Part shown: positions 1 through 8,545 of the stretch, one piece after another
Numbering within the stretch: position 1 is the stretch's first letter
Layout of the letters: every line of letters begins with the position of its first letter
Notes under the pieces: generated by a model
The model's database searches: none
Seen by the model: only the letters and a program-made list of their open reading frames with translations
Told to the model about the DNA's origin: nothing
NCBI RefSeq assembly: GCF_011683955.1
Contig: NZ_JAAQPI010000001.1
Coordinates: 930,001 to 994,000, forward strand
Direction: 5' to 3'
DNA from: Pseudomaricurvus alkylphenolicus
Lineage (GTDB): Bacteria; Pseudomonadota; Gammaproteobacteria; Pseudomonadales; Cellvibrionaceae
Length of the DNA: 64,000 nucleotides
Made by a program: the position numbers and the translations under genes

Positions 1-1011
1 TGTCACCATGGGGCCTGTACCCAGGGGAACCGCAGCCGCAATATTGGCTGGTGGCGTTGCAGACAGTGCCCCAATCGCCTGAATATCTCCGGCACTGGCA
101 GAGGATGAATGCATCACGCCACCGTGCACCACCGTTGTCGCCTGGGCTGGTTTACGTTGCGCCCGCACCGAGTATTGCTTCTGCTCTGCCAAGGTGGTCA
201 AGGCATCCAACGCGGCATTGCCATTGAGTACATCCTGATGTGTGGACACAGGTACCGGCATATTCTTGAGTTTAAACTGAATCTCCCGGCGCTCAAATGC
301 CCAACTCTGCCCCCCGGCCTCAAGAAAAACGGACCCGGCGACAATATTCTGCTGGTTGGCTAAAGTGATATTCAGGCTCACCTTGGGGGTTCCGTCACCG
401 GCATTATCACTCGGTGCCGGTTTCACCGTAACCTCTTCAACCATTCCCTGCGGGTCCTGGATCTGCTCGCTGGATGTCCGCTTACTGTATCGAAACCTCA
501 AACTTGCCGGCTGGTTAAGATGCGCGAGTGTGCACACAGAGTGCGCACCGGAAAAATGCCATTGGGGGCGAAGGGTGCTGAGCGTTCCGTCCCGATACTC
601 TCGCAACTGCTGAATGCGGCGATTCAAATAGGATTGCTGATACCCCTCCAGCGGTGCGCTGCCGTTACACATTGAATAGGAGTTGTCTTCGGTCAGAAAC
701 AGCAGGTAGCTCTTACTGGCCTGCAACTGAAAACCGCAGACCGGAACTTCCTTGGTAATCACCGGTATCGCCGTGTCGCCTTTCAGCCCTTCAATCACCG
801 CGAGCCGCCATTGGCTGGTGGAGCAGTGACCTTGTTCAGTGACTTCACCATCCACACACTCCGAGGCCTGAGCGATGTATATCCTTTCAGCACTGTCGTA
901 TTGATCTTGCAGAAGTCCGCTTGGGCAGGTACAAGCGAGGGCAGCCTCGGCGACAAGTGCAGCTGCCAGGGTGGCAGTGAGTCTTAGCGATGTTAAACGG
1001 TTGGCATTCAT
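1..1011 (-). CDS. Secreted NTR/TIMP-like protein, C-terminus beyond the window
   Basis: Reading the minus strand from ATG at 1011 gives 337 open codons to the window edge, so the stop is not seen. The N-terminus is a signal peptide (basic NRLTSLR, then an Ala/Leu-rich core) ending at ALA before a mature CTCP. A mature protein starting with Cys-x-Cys, with further cysteines in SEC, GHC, PVCGF and SMCNG, resembles the netrin/TIMP-like (NTR) fold, which starts with a disulfide-bonded CxC. The segment KSYLLFLTEDNSYSMCNG fits the usual NTR layout of a Gly/Lys-Tyr-Leu strand followed by a Cys. The C-terminal half (about residue 170 on) is not recognised. The sequence GGATG overlaps the start. It is divergent from the AlkD-like gene. 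Function is unknown; a periplasmic or surface protein is inferred. The alternative is an uncharacterised lipoprotein, but the lipobox is poor. Confidence 0.7.
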   Translation of the reverse strand, partial: MNANRLTSLRLTATLAAALVAEAALACTCPSGLLQDQYDSAERIYIAQASECVDGEVTEQGHCSTSQWRLAVIEGLKGDTAIPVITKEVPVCGFQLQASKSYLLFLTEDNSYSMCNGSAPLEGYQQSYLNRRIQQLREYRDGTLSTLRPQWHFSGAHSVCTLAHLNQPASLRFRYSKRTSSEQIQDPQGMVEEVTVKPAPSDNAGDGTPKVSLNITLANQQNIVAGSVFLEAGGQSWAFERREIQFKLKNMPVPVSTHQDVLNGNAALDALTTLAEQKQYSVRAQRKPAQATTVVHGGVMHSSSASAGDIQAIGALSATPPANIAAAVPLGTGPMVT

Positions 1012-1144
1012 TTCATCCTCCTGATGATATTGACGGAAGCGGGTTCCCTGATGAAATGAGTGTAGCAGATCTCACATTTCTAACTCACCAATCCAAAATT
1101 CTGTTAGTTTCTAATCTTTTATCCCTGTGTAACGCGGAACAAAC

Positions 1145-1894
1145 ATGCCCCAAACAAATCAAAACCAGCATGCAGAATGGATCAGACAACAACTGCTCGC
1201 AGCGGGTACCCCCACAAAAGCTGAAAAGGTTAAACGCTACTTCCCCGCCGGCATCACGACCACCGGCGCTATGGCCGCCGACGTCACTGTGGTTATTAAT
1301 AGCTTTCGATCAAACAACCAAGATCTCACTCCGGAGCAGGTCCTACAGGTTTCAGAAGCAGTTCTCAAAAAAGCCGAATACAGTGAGGAAGTACTGGTGG
1401 CCTTCGGTATTCTCAACAAGCTGGTGAAAAGAAACTTTGATGACGACTTGCTCCAGAGGTTTGAATACTGGCTGGAACACTACGCCAGCAACTGGGCCCA
1501 CGTGGACGATCTCTGCATCAAAACCATCTACCAATTCTTCTTGTCACGCACGCATTTGATCGAAACCATCCAACCCTGGTCTCATTCAAAAGTCTGCTGG
1601 TGCCGGCGAGCAAGCAACGTTGCCTGGGTTAAGTTTATTCATCGGCCCATTGGCAGCAAAGTCTATAGGCTGGACCCGACACGGGTGTTCGAAAACTGCG
1701 ACCGATTGTTACGGGACGAAGACGAATTTGTGCAAAAAAGCATAGGCTGGCTATTGAAGGTGACATCGCAGCACCACCAGGCAGCGGTGTTGGATTATGT
1801 TCGAGAAAACCTTTCACGGATGGAAAAACCCACCCTGAGGTACGCGCTGGAGAAGGTCGACAAAGAAACACGCGCTGCGGTTATAGCCAGCTGA
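1145..1894 (+). CDS. DNA alkylation repair protein, AlkD-like HEAT-repeat glycosylase
   Basis: The 249-residue all-helical protein matches the AlkD/AlkC-type DNA alkylation repair family, whose members remove N3- and N7-alkylated purines without flipping the base. Family landmarks are visible: ASNWAHVDDLC has Trp117 and Asp121 with the same four-residue spacing as the catalytic Trp and Asp of Bacillus cereus AlkD, and CRRAS supplies Arg154/Arg155 where AlkD has its catalytic Arg. Length is normal for the family (about 220-250). It is a single gene, divergent from the secreted NTR-like gene, with 149 bp of apparently featureless DNA before the efflux operon. No SOS or Ada box was seen upstream. 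The start ATG at 1145 gives the best N-terminus; the larger overlapping frame from 990 is a shadow. Confidence 0.85.
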   Translation: MPQTNQNQHAEWIRQQLLAAGTPTKAEKVKRYFPAGITTTGAMAADVTVVINSFRSNNQDLTPEQVLQVSEAVLKKAEYSEEVLVAFGILNKLVKRNFDDDLLQRFEYWLEHYASNWAHVDDLCIKTIYQFFLSRTHLIETIQPWSHSKVCWCRRASNVAWVKFIHRPIGSKVYRLDPTRVFENCDRLLRDEDEFVQKSIGWLLKVTSQHHQAAVLDYVRENLSRMEKPTLRYALEKVDKETRAAVIAS

Positions 1895-2043
1895 CATAAG
1901 ATTCTTATCCACTTATTGCAGGATTTTCCCACCAAGTCAAAAGCAGAACTTGGCGTCATTTCTGTTGTCCCCAAAAGGCTGATATGATTTGGTGTCTGTG
2001 CCGGTTGGCAACGCCAACCCCGCGTCGCTGAGAGTGACTCTAT

Positions 2044-3105
2044 ATGGGCTCCATGGAAGACAAAGCAAAATTACTCAGTCAGCTCAAAATTGACCGAGAG
2101 GCACCGCCCCAGCAGCCGGCCGGCTTTGGCAAGGGGCAGGTGCTCGGATTGCTGGCGGTTGCGGTGTTGGCAACCGCAGGGGTCAGCTATTTGCTGATGC
2201 CGCAAACCCCGCCATCATCACCCATGGTTGCGTCCGTCGCAACACCGCCTCAGGCTGAGGCGCAACGGGCGGCCTCAACACCACAGCCTGAGACCATGGC
2301 CGCGCCCGCCCGGTCTGTCGCCACCGATAATACGGTCCTCAACGCCTCCGGCTATATCACCGCCCGACGCATCGCCACTGTATCGGCTCAAATCATGGGC
2401 CAATTGCAAACCGTGCTGGTGGAAGAGGGCATGAAAGTGAAGCAAGGCCAAGTACTTGCTCAACTGGATGCCTCTGTCGCCGAAGTCAGCCTGAGTCTGG
2501 CGCAAGGGCGGGTAAAGGTCCTGCAGGCCCAGCGTCAATCCATCGTCGCTGACTTAGCCGAGGCACGCCGGGTGCTAAAACGGGTATCCACGCTGGGTGA
2601 CGACAACTACTCGAGCGAATCCCAGCGCACCCGCGCCAGCGCCGATGTCGACAAGTTTCAGGCCGTCCTGGCAAGTGCAGACAGCGAAATCACCGTCGCC
2701 AAGCTGGAGGTAGATCGCCAGAGCGAGCTGCTGGACGACCACACCGTCCGCGCTCCCTTTGGTGGTGTGGTGACAGTCAAAAACGCCCAACCCGGCGAGA
2801 TCGTCTCGCCCAGCTCCGCCGGTGGCGGCTTTACCCGCACCGGCATCTGCACAATTGTCGACATGGCCTCACTGGAGATCGAGGTGGACGTAAACGAGGC
2901 CTATATCGGTCGTGTGTTTGCCGGCCAACAGGTCAAAGCCAACCTAGATGCCTATCCGGACTGGGACATCCCGGCGAGCGTTATCGCCATCATCCCCACG
3001 GCGGACCGAGCCAAGGCCACCGTCAGGGTACGCATCAAAATCGAACAAATGGATAAGAAGATACTGCCGGATATGGGGGTAAAGGTCGCTTTCCTATCTG
3101 AATAA
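2044..3105 (+). CDS. Periplasmic adaptor subunit of a MacAB-type efflux pump
   Basis: This is a 353-residue HlyD/MacA-family membrane fusion protein. One membrane anchor lies at about residues 31-51 (GQVLGLLAVAVLATAG), followed by a Pro/Ala-rich linker. The biotinyl-lipoyl half motifs are present: ITARRIATVSAQIMGQL and EEGMKVKQGQVLAQLD before the helical hairpin, and DDHTVRAPFGGVVTVKNAQPGE after it, then a beta-barrel domain. It bridges an inner-membrane ABC transporter and an outer-membrane channel. It is the first gene of a four-gene operon with an ATPase and two permeases; no outer-membrane factor gene is in the window, so a TolC encoded elsewhere is inferred. A second ATG at 2053 is an alternative start. 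The exported substrate is unknown. Confidence 0.88.
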   Translation: MGSMEDKAKLLSQLKIDREAPPQQPAGFGKGQVLGLLAVAVLATAGVSYLLMPQTPPSSPMVASVATPPQAEAQRAASTPQPETMAAPARSVATDNTVLNASGYITARRIATVSAQIMGQLQTVLVEEGMKVKQGQVLAQLDASVAEVSLSLAQGRVKVLQAQRQSIVADLAEARRVLKRVSTLGDDNYSSESQRTRASADVDKFQAVLASADSEITVAKLEVDRQSELLDDHTVRAPFGGVVTVKNAQPGEIVSPSSAGGGFTRTGICTIVDMASLEIEVDVNEAYIGRVFAGQQVKANLDAYPDWDIPASVIAIIPTADRAKATVRVRIKIEQMDKKILPDMGVKVAFLSE

Positions 3106-3142
3106 GTCAGGCTCCAAATTTCAGCACAGATTACCAAACAGG

Positions 3143-3847
3143 ATGGTCAGCATGTCACAAAAGCAGTTGTTTGAACTCAATAACGTCAACAAGAGCTTTA
3201 CCAAGGGAAAAGAAGAAATCACCATCTTCAATGGCCTGAACATGAGCATCAAAGAGGGCGAATTTCTCGCCATTATGGGGCCATCGGGTTCGGGCAAAAC
3301 CACACTGCTGAACCTCCTGGGGGGAGTTGACCGCCCAACGGCCGGCGACATCCTCTTTCGCGGCAGCCCCATCAATAACCTCTCCGAGGGGCAGTTGTCC
3401 AAATGGCGGGCGGAACACATCGGTTTTATCTTTCAGTTCTATAACCTGATGCCCATGCTCAACGCGGCGCGCAATGTGGAGCTGCCACTGCTACTCAAAA
3501 AGCTCTCCCGCAGCCAGCGGCGCAACAGCGTCGACACCGCTCTTAAGCTGGTCGGATTGGAAGCGCGCGCCGGTCATCAGCCGAGTGAGTTATCCGGTGG
3601 CCAGCAACAGCGGGTGGCCATAGCGCGGGCCATTGTCTCCGACCCCACCTTTCTGCTCTGTGATGAACCCACTGGCGATCTGGATCGCGCCACCGCCGTG
3701 GAGATTCTGGAAATTCTGCAGCTGCTCAATCGCGAGTTCGGAAAAACCATCGTCATGGTGACTCACGACCCGGCCGCAGCCGAGTATGCCTCCCGTTGTC
3801 TGCACCTGGACAAAGGCGAGTTTATTGAAAAGGACCTCGCGGCGTGA
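3143..3847 (+). CDS. ABC transporter ATP-binding protein (MacB/LolD type)
   Basis: This 234-residue ATPase powers the efflux complex from the cytoplasmic face. Walker A is GPSGSGKT (residues 46-53), the Q-loop is at FQ 97-98, the signature LSGGQQQR starts at 150, and Walker B LLCDEP is at 171-176, followed by a D-loop (GDLD) and the switch His in VTHDP. The size and the MacB-like signature place it in the lipoprotein/macrolide export group (LolD, MacB, FtsE). It starts 37 bp after the adaptor and its stop overlaps the GTG start of the next gene by four bases (GTGA), indicating translational coupling. ATG at 3152 is an alternative start. Confidence 0.93.
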   Translation: MVSMSQKQLFELNNVNKSFTKGKEEITIFNGLNMSIKEGEFLAIMGPSGSGKTTLLNLLGGVDRPTAGDILFRGSPINNLSEGQLSKWRAEHIGFIFQFYNLMPMLNAARNVELPLLLKKLSRSQRRNSVDTALKLVGLEARAGHQPSELSGGQQQRVAIARAIVSDPTFLLCDEPTGDLDRATAVEILEILQLLNREFGKTIVMVTHDPAAAEYASRCLHLDKGEFIEKDLAA

Positions 3848-5007
3848 CAGACACCTACCTGGTCTTAAAAAATCTCACCCGCAATAAATTGCGACTGGTC
3901 CTCAATTGCTTCGCCATCCTTATCGCCTTCCTATTATTTGGCGCGCTGGGCTCATTGCAACATGCGTTTACGGCGGGCATAGAACTTTCCGCCGATAACC
4001 GGCTTATTGTGGTTAACAAGATCAACTTCACCCAGCCCCTGCCAATCGCTTACGTCAATAAGGTACGTGCCATCGATGGTATCTCCAAGGTCACCCACGC
4101 CAACTGGTTTGGTGCTTACTACCAGGACGCACGGCGGCCGATGGTGGGCCTGGCGGTGGATGGTGACAGTTATCTGGATATCTACGACAACATACTACTT
4201 TCCGATGGCGGGCGAGAAGCCTGGCTGAAAGAGCGCCAGGGCGTGATAGTCGGCGAACGAATGGCGCACATGCACGGTTGGAAGGTAGGCGACCGCATTC
4301 CGATTTCTTCCAACATCTTCTCTCAAGCCGACGGCTCAACCGTGTGGGACATGGTGATATCCGATATCTTCCGCGACAAAGAACCCAGCGCTGACACCAA
4401 CTTTCTGTTGTTTCATTATAAGTACTTTATCGAGACCCAAACCTTCGGCAAAGACTGGGTGGGCTGGATGATCCTCACCACCGAAGATTCGTCGCTCAAT
4501 GAGCGCGTCGCCAAAGCGATTGATACCAACTTCGCCAACTCCAGTACCGAGACAGATACCAGCACCGAAAAAGCCTTCAACCGCTCCTTCCTGGAGCAAG
4601 TGGGCAGCATCGGCTTAATCATCACCTCGGTCATTTTTGCAGCCTTCTTTACCATACTGCTCATCGTCGGTAACTCCATGGCTCTGTCCATTCGCGAGCG
4701 CACGCGGGAGATCGCCGTGCTGAAAACCATCGGCTTTGCCGCACCCCGTATCTTTGGCATGGTGCTGGCGGAATCTATCAGCCTGGCACTGATCGGCGGA
4801 CTGTTGGGGCTGGGGGTGGCGGTGATGTTGATCAACGGCGCCAGTTCAAACCCGCAACTGCAAAGTATGCTGCCAAACCTCATTGTGCCACCAAGCATCC
4901 TGATTCAGGCCCTGGGATATATGCTGGCCTTGGGGCTGATCACCGGGATTTTCCCCGCACTGCGCGCCATGCGCCTAAACACCATCGACGCTTTGAACCG
5001 GGGGTAA
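3844..5007 (+). CDS. ABC transporter permease, FtsX/MacB type (first of two)
   Basis: This 387-residue inner-membrane protein has the MacB/FtsX-like arrangement: one N-terminal helix (about residues 14-36), a large periplasmic domain (about 40-250), then three C-terminal helices around 255-285, 300-330 and 350-378. The conserved cytoplasmic coupling segment IRERTREIAVLKTIG lies just after the second helix. It begins with GTG at 3844 inside the ATPase stop codon. With the next gene it probably forms a heterodimeric permease, whereas classical MacB fuses the ATPase and one permease half. Confidence 0.9.
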   Translation: MTDTYLVLKNLTRNKLRLVLNCFAILIAFLLFGALGSLQHAFTAGIELSADNRLIVVNKINFTQPLPIAYVNKVRAIDGISKVTHANWFGAYYQDARRPMVGLAVDGDSYLDIYDNILLSDGGREAWLKERQGVIVGERMAHMHGWKVGDRIPISSNIFSQADGSTVWDMVISDIFRDKEPSADTNFLLFHYKYFIETQTFGKDWVGWMILTTEDSSLNERVAKAIDTNFANSSTETDTSTEKAFNRSFLEQVGSIGLIITSVIFAAFFTILLIVGNSMALSIRERTREIAVLKTIGFAAPRIFGMVLAESISLALIGGLLGLGVAVMLINGASSNPQLQSMLPNLIVPPSILIQALGYMLALGLITGIFPALRAMRLNTIDALNRG

Positions 5008-5010
5008 ACC

Positions 5011-6201
5011 ATGGGAAGCCTGATCTCACAGATTCAAGCCGTGGTGGCCATGAACCTGCGCAGCCTGCCGCAGCGCATTTGGATGTCTCTTGCGACCTTG
5101 TTTGCCGTGGCGATTGTGGTGGCTGTATTGCTGGCGTTTCTCTCCATGGCCAATGGTTTTCAGCAAACAGTCAAAAATACCGGCTCTGAAAGCCTGGCAG
5201 TGATTCTGCGCGCGGGCTCACAGGCCGAACTCAACAGCGTGATCACCCGAGACCAAGTCAACCTGCTGTCCGAAGCGCCGGGTATTGTGAGGGGCGACAA
5301 GGGTCCGAAGGTCTCCGCCGAGCTCTATGTCACCGTGGATGGCATCAAGCGTTCCTCCCAAACCGAAGTCAACCTGCCGTTAAGGGGGATCAGCGAAAGT
5401 GGCATTTCATTGCGGGAGGGATTCACGATTATCGAAGGCCGCATGTTTGAGCCGGGCAAAAATGAAATCGTTGTCGGCAGCAGTGTACTGCGGGAGTTCA
5501 GCGGATTCGAGCTGGGCAATTCCCTGCGTTTTGGCAAAACCACCTGGACAGTTGTGGGCGTGTTTGAAGCCGGAGCCTCGGTCTTTGCCAGCGAACTCTG
5601 GACAGACGTCCGCACCTTGCAAAGCCAGTTTAACCGAGGCAGCAGCGCCCAGGTGATTCGCGTAGCGCTGCAACAGCCAGGCGACATCGGCGCGATTACC
5701 GAATACATCGATAAGGAGCCCCGCCTCAACATGGACGTCAAAACCGAGGCGGAGTACTACCAGGAACAGGCCAAAGCCATGTCAGACATGATCTTCTTCC
5801 TGGGCTGGCCTCTTGCCATCGCCATGGCACTGGGCGCACTCGCCGGCGCGCTCAATACCATGTACAACTCCGTCGCCCAGCGCGCGGTAGAGATTGCCAC
5901 CCTGAGAGCCATCGGGTTTCGAGGCGTTTCCGCCTTCTTGGGCACGCTGGTGGAATCATTAGTGTTGGCCTTTATCGGCGGTCTACTGGGCACCCTTGCA
6001 GCCTTCCTCCTGTTTGACGGCATCAGCGCCTCAACACTGGGCGGCAGTTTTACCCAAATCGTATTCTCGTTTGAGCTCTCCTCCGACGCCTTTGTGCAGG
6101 GCATCACCCTGGCCATGATTATCGGCTTGGTGGGAGGATTCTTCCCGGCACTCAAAGCCTCGCGAGTACCGGTAATGGTGGCGTTTTCGGTGGATCCTTA
6201 A
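5011..6201 (+). CDS. ABC transporter permease, FtsX/MacB type (second of two)
   Basis: This is a 396-residue paralogue of the preceding permease with the same topology: N-terminal helix about 22-47, a periplasmic domain with the core LREGFTIIEGRMFEPG typical of MacB-PCD, and three C-terminal helices. The coupling motif AVEIATLRAIGF is clear. It starts 3 bp after the previous stop. It ends the operon and is convergent with the AAA ATPase gene, only 7 bp away; no obvious terminator hairpin was seen in that short gap. Confidence 0.9.
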   Translation: MGSLISQIQAVVAMNLRSLPQRIWMSLATLFAVAIVVAVLLAFLSMANGFQQTVKNTGSESLAVILRAGSQAELNSVITRDQVNLLSEAPGIVRGDKGPKVSAELYVTVDGIKRSSQTEVNLPLRGISESGISLREGFTIIEGRMFEPGKNEIVVGSSVLREFSGFELGNSLRFGKTTWTVVGVFEAGASVFASELWTDVRTLQSQFNRGSSAQVIRVALQQPGDIGAITEYIDKEPRLNMDVKTEAEYYQEQAKAMSDMIFFLGWPLAIAMALGALAGALNTMYNSVAQRAVEIATLRAIGFRGVSAFLGTLVESLVLAFIGGLLGTLAAFLLFDGISASTLGGSFTQIVFSFELSSDAFVQGITLAMIIGLVGGFFPALKASRVPVMVAFSVDP

Positions 6202-6208
6202 AAGTTGA

Positions 6209-7312
6209 TTAACTGCCTATATGTGAGAGAATCCAGTTTCTAAACTGCGGATCTTCCAGAAGCCATTCACCTCTAGAGGGGCTATATAACACCTGACTTT
6301 CTCGCAACCTCTTAACCGCATTCTGTACTTCCTTAATTGAAACGCCCTCAGTGCCGATTTCATTGCCAATAAAGCTGCGGGCCTCTTCTGTGTAAAGACC
6401 GAATTGAGGTGATTGAACAAGGAGTTTTAGAACTGCTTTATCGATCGGTTTGCAGTCGTCCCACAGCAATTGGTGATCTGCTTCGACATCCACAAGTGCC
6501 TGAAAATTTTCGTACCCCTTTTTTATATCCCAGATGCCTTTGATCACCATATGACGCAACAGATGATGAAACAGCGCCGGATTGCGATTCATAGTGTTAA
6601 ATATCTGCGTCGCTCTGGCCAGGGACAGCTTACGCTGACTTGCCTTTTCAAAAGCCTGTAGCATGAAAGCAACAAACTTTGAGTCAAGATCAGGAAAATC
6701 GACTTGTTGCGCAGCATGAAACATTGGTGCTTTTCTGTCGCGAAACATTCGCTGAAGACCATCACGGCTGCTTCCGGTATAGACAACATGCAGCTTCTTT
6801 CGATGCTCATCGAACTGCGTTCGCAGGGTAGCAACTAAAGACGCGAATCTCTCGTTTGATAAGTGCTGAACCTCGTCAAGTAACAGTAGTGTGGGTCGTC
6901 TCTCACGGCTGAGCTTACCGAGCAGGTTAATAATCTCCAGAAGTTCGTCTTCACCAGCGGGTGTACTAGGCCGACTCTTGAGCTTGACGTTCGCCCCGCC
7001 AATTTCAGCGGAAATCTCACTGCTTATCGATTCTGTGTAGGCATGCCACTTCTCTCTCCAATATCCGCTCTTCTTAATACCATCAAGTGCCAATCTTAAC
7101 GCCTTTGCCGGATTGTCTTGAAGATTCCAAAATGAGCAATACGCTACCTGATACCCTCTTGATTCTGCCTCCACGGCCAAATCCAACAATATGAATTCGG
7201 TCTTGCCCATGCGTCTGGGAGCAAAAAGCGCCAAAGCACCAGTAATACCGGTGTCGAAGGCGTTCATATACTGTTGCGCCAATTCAGTTCGGGGATAATG
7301 CCACTCAATCAA
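6209..7312 (-). CDS. AAA/STAND-like ATP-binding protein with C-terminal winged helix
   Basis: This 367-residue protein has Walker A APRRMGKT at 31-38, Walker B TLLLLDE at 141-147, and a likely sensor 1 in VVYTGSSRDG (about 177-184). The C-terminal part (about 285-367, with DKAVLKLL and a basic KEVQNAVKRLRES helix) looks like a winged helix. This is the layout of the orphan archaeal-type ATPase family, often in mobile or conflict-related loci, but no specific function is known to me. TTG at 7312 is preceded by CAGGA on the minus strand. Its DNA is visibly more AT-rich than the flanking genes and it stands alone between unrelated operons, suggesting transfer. The repeat-rich upstream DNA may be its binding site. 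Confidence 0.7.
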   Translation of the reverse strand: MIEWHYPRTELAQQYMNAFDTGITGALALFAPRRMGKTEFILLDLAVEAESRGYQVAYCSFWNLQDNPAKALRLALDGIKKSGYWREKWHAYTESISSEISAEIGGANVKLKSRPSTPAGEDELLEIINLLGKLSRERRPTLLLLDEVQHLSNERFASLVATLRTQFDEHRKKLHVVYTGSSRDGLQRMFRDRKAPMFHAAQQVDFPDLDSKFVAFMLQAFEKASQRKLSLARATQIFNTMNRNPALFHHLLRHMVIKGIWDIKKGYENFQALVDVEADHQLLWDDCKPIDKAVLKLLVQSPQFGLYTEEARSFIGNEIGTEGVSIKEVQNAVKRLRESQVLYSPSRGEWLLEDPQFRNWILSHIGS

Positions 7313-7338
7313 GATAAGATTCCTGGAGAAATCGTCAA

Positions 7339-7516
7339 TTACCCAATATTACCATCCACTTTGGTAATTACCACTCACTATGGTAATTGATGGTAATTTG
7401 GTGTTGTTTATAGCCAGATCCAATATCTATATAAAAATCAATAGGTTAGGCTTAATGTTGTTAGATCGCTGTGTGTCAACAGGATGATGCCTCAGCCAAT
7501 TACCATAAGTTACCAA
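7339..7516. repeat. Eight TTACC/GGTAA elements, three pairs spaced exactly 10 bp
   Basis: TTACC begins at 7339, 7349, 7368, 7500 and 7510; its complement GGTAA begins at 7363, 7382 and 7392. The pairs 7339/7349, 7382/7392 and 7500/7510 are each 10 bp apart, one helical turn, and 7363-7372 forms the perfect palindrome GGTAATTACC. Most copies extend to TTACCA or TGGTAA. The arrangement suggests cooperative binding on one DNA face. Proximity to the ATPase start (from 27 bp) makes autoregulation the simplest idea. Confidence 0.6.
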
Positions 7517-7608
7517 TGCCCATAGTAATCATTGAAGGTTCAGAAGATGGTCCGTGTTGCGGCGAGGGGTTGATGATACCAAGATGGCCGGATCGAACCG
7601 GATTAAAT

Positions 7609-7619
7609 TGGTTGGACCA
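7609..7619. promoter_or_regulatory. Candidate FadR-type GntR operator
   Basis: TGGTTGGACCA fits the general FadR-subfamily pattern T-N-GT-N3-AC-N-A and lies 123 bp upstream of a gene for exactly this regulator type. It is centred on the palindrome TTGGACCAA extended by one base on each side. Autoregulation is inferred. Confidence 0.4.
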
Positions 7620-7741
7620 AAGTTGTTCTAATGTGAGTTGATGAAATCAGGTAATTTCTTTATATAAAACAATTGGTTATGAGTTCATAGGAGGTTCGGC
7701 GGATATCAAATACTTGCCCAAACCTGAAAGGAATCGCAAGA

Positions 7742-8503
7742 TTGAGCTTAACGCAAACAGTCGAACGAGTCCCCTCCATGCCCGTCTCACCCTCTATGCC
7801 CGAAATGGTGGCCCGCCAGATCGAAGCCATGATTCTCGATGGTCGACTGCGCGCCGGTGAGCGACTGCCCTCCGAACGCAGTCTGGGAGACAGCCTCAAG
7901 GTATCGCGCAATACCCTGAGAGAGGCGCTCAAGGCGCTGCGCACGCGCGGCGTGATCGAAACCCGCCGGGGCAGCGGTAACTACGTTTGCAGCTTTGATG
8001 AGCTGCAGCCCCAGAGCCAGCAGTTTGAACCCAGTACGCCTTTGCAGAAGTTGCTGCAGAATCACCCCGAGACTTTGGAGGGGCTGCTGGAAGTGCGGCG
8101 CCTGCTGGAGGGCGAGGCGGCTTATCGGGCGGCGCAGCGTGCTTCAGTGGCGGATCTGGCGGAGTTGAAAACCGTTTACGAAGCCCTGGTTGAGGAGGAA
8201 CCCAGGCAGGATAACCCCGAGGCTCACGCCGAGCGGGATATCCGCTTTCATCGAGCCGTTTACGCCGCCGCCCACAACCCCATCTTGCTGTTGGCGTTGA
8301 ACGGTATTCGCGATTTAATGATGAGCTTTTTCTTTGATACCTCCGACAAGCTCTACACCGGGCGCTATAACAAAGGGCAGTTGCGTACCCAGCATCGCCG
8401 CATTTATCGCGCTATTGAACAGCGGGACCCTGCCGGTGCCCGCCGTGCGGCTACGGCGCATATCGATGCCGTGGCCGCAAGCCTGAAAAACCTGAAAGCT
8501 TAA
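7742..8503 (+). CDS. GntR family regulator with FCD effector domain
   Basis: The 253-residue repressor has an N-terminal winged helix (about 20-85, ERLPSERSLGDSLKVSRNTL and the wing RRGSGNYV) and an all-helical FCD domain (about 105-235) with the metal/ligand-binding Asp and His pattern (ERDIRFHRAVYAAAHN, RTQHRRIYRAI). FCD regulators sense small carboxylic acids. TTG at 7742 is preceded by AAAGGAATC at proper spacing; ATG at 7778 is the alternative. It is 42 bp before the lactate dehydrogenase-like gene, so an LldR-like role controlling that gene is inferred. Confidence 0.88.
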   Translation: MSLTQTVERVPSMPVSPSMPEMVARQIEAMILDGRLRAGERLPSERSLGDSLKVSRNTLREALKALRTRGVIETRRGSGNYVCSFDELQPQSQQFEPSTPLQKLLQNHPETLEGLLEVRRLLEGEAAYRAAQRASVADLAELKTVYEALVEEEPRQDNPEAHAERDIRFHRAVYAAAHNPILLLALNGIRDLMMSFFFDTSDKLYTGRYNKGQLRTQHRRIYRAIEQRDPAGARRAATAHIDAVAASLKNLKA

Positions 8504-8545
8504 CATCACTGACATTTGGCCTTTTACCGAACTGAGGATGCCTCC

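Larger units (their letters stand above)
7313..7741. other. AT-rich intergenic region between divergent ATPase and GntR genes
   Basis: This 429-bp gap holds no credible gene. It contains two things: the TTACC/GGTAA repeat cluster nearer the ATPase gene, and a FadR-type operator candidate nearer the GntR gene. Both promoters must lie here. The stretch 7405-7495 shows no recognisable structure. Confidence 0.6.

Noticed and set aside
990-1427. Open frame of 145 codons on the plus strand
   Set aside because: Overlaps the AlkD-like gene in another frame and the NTR-like start; low-complexity translation.
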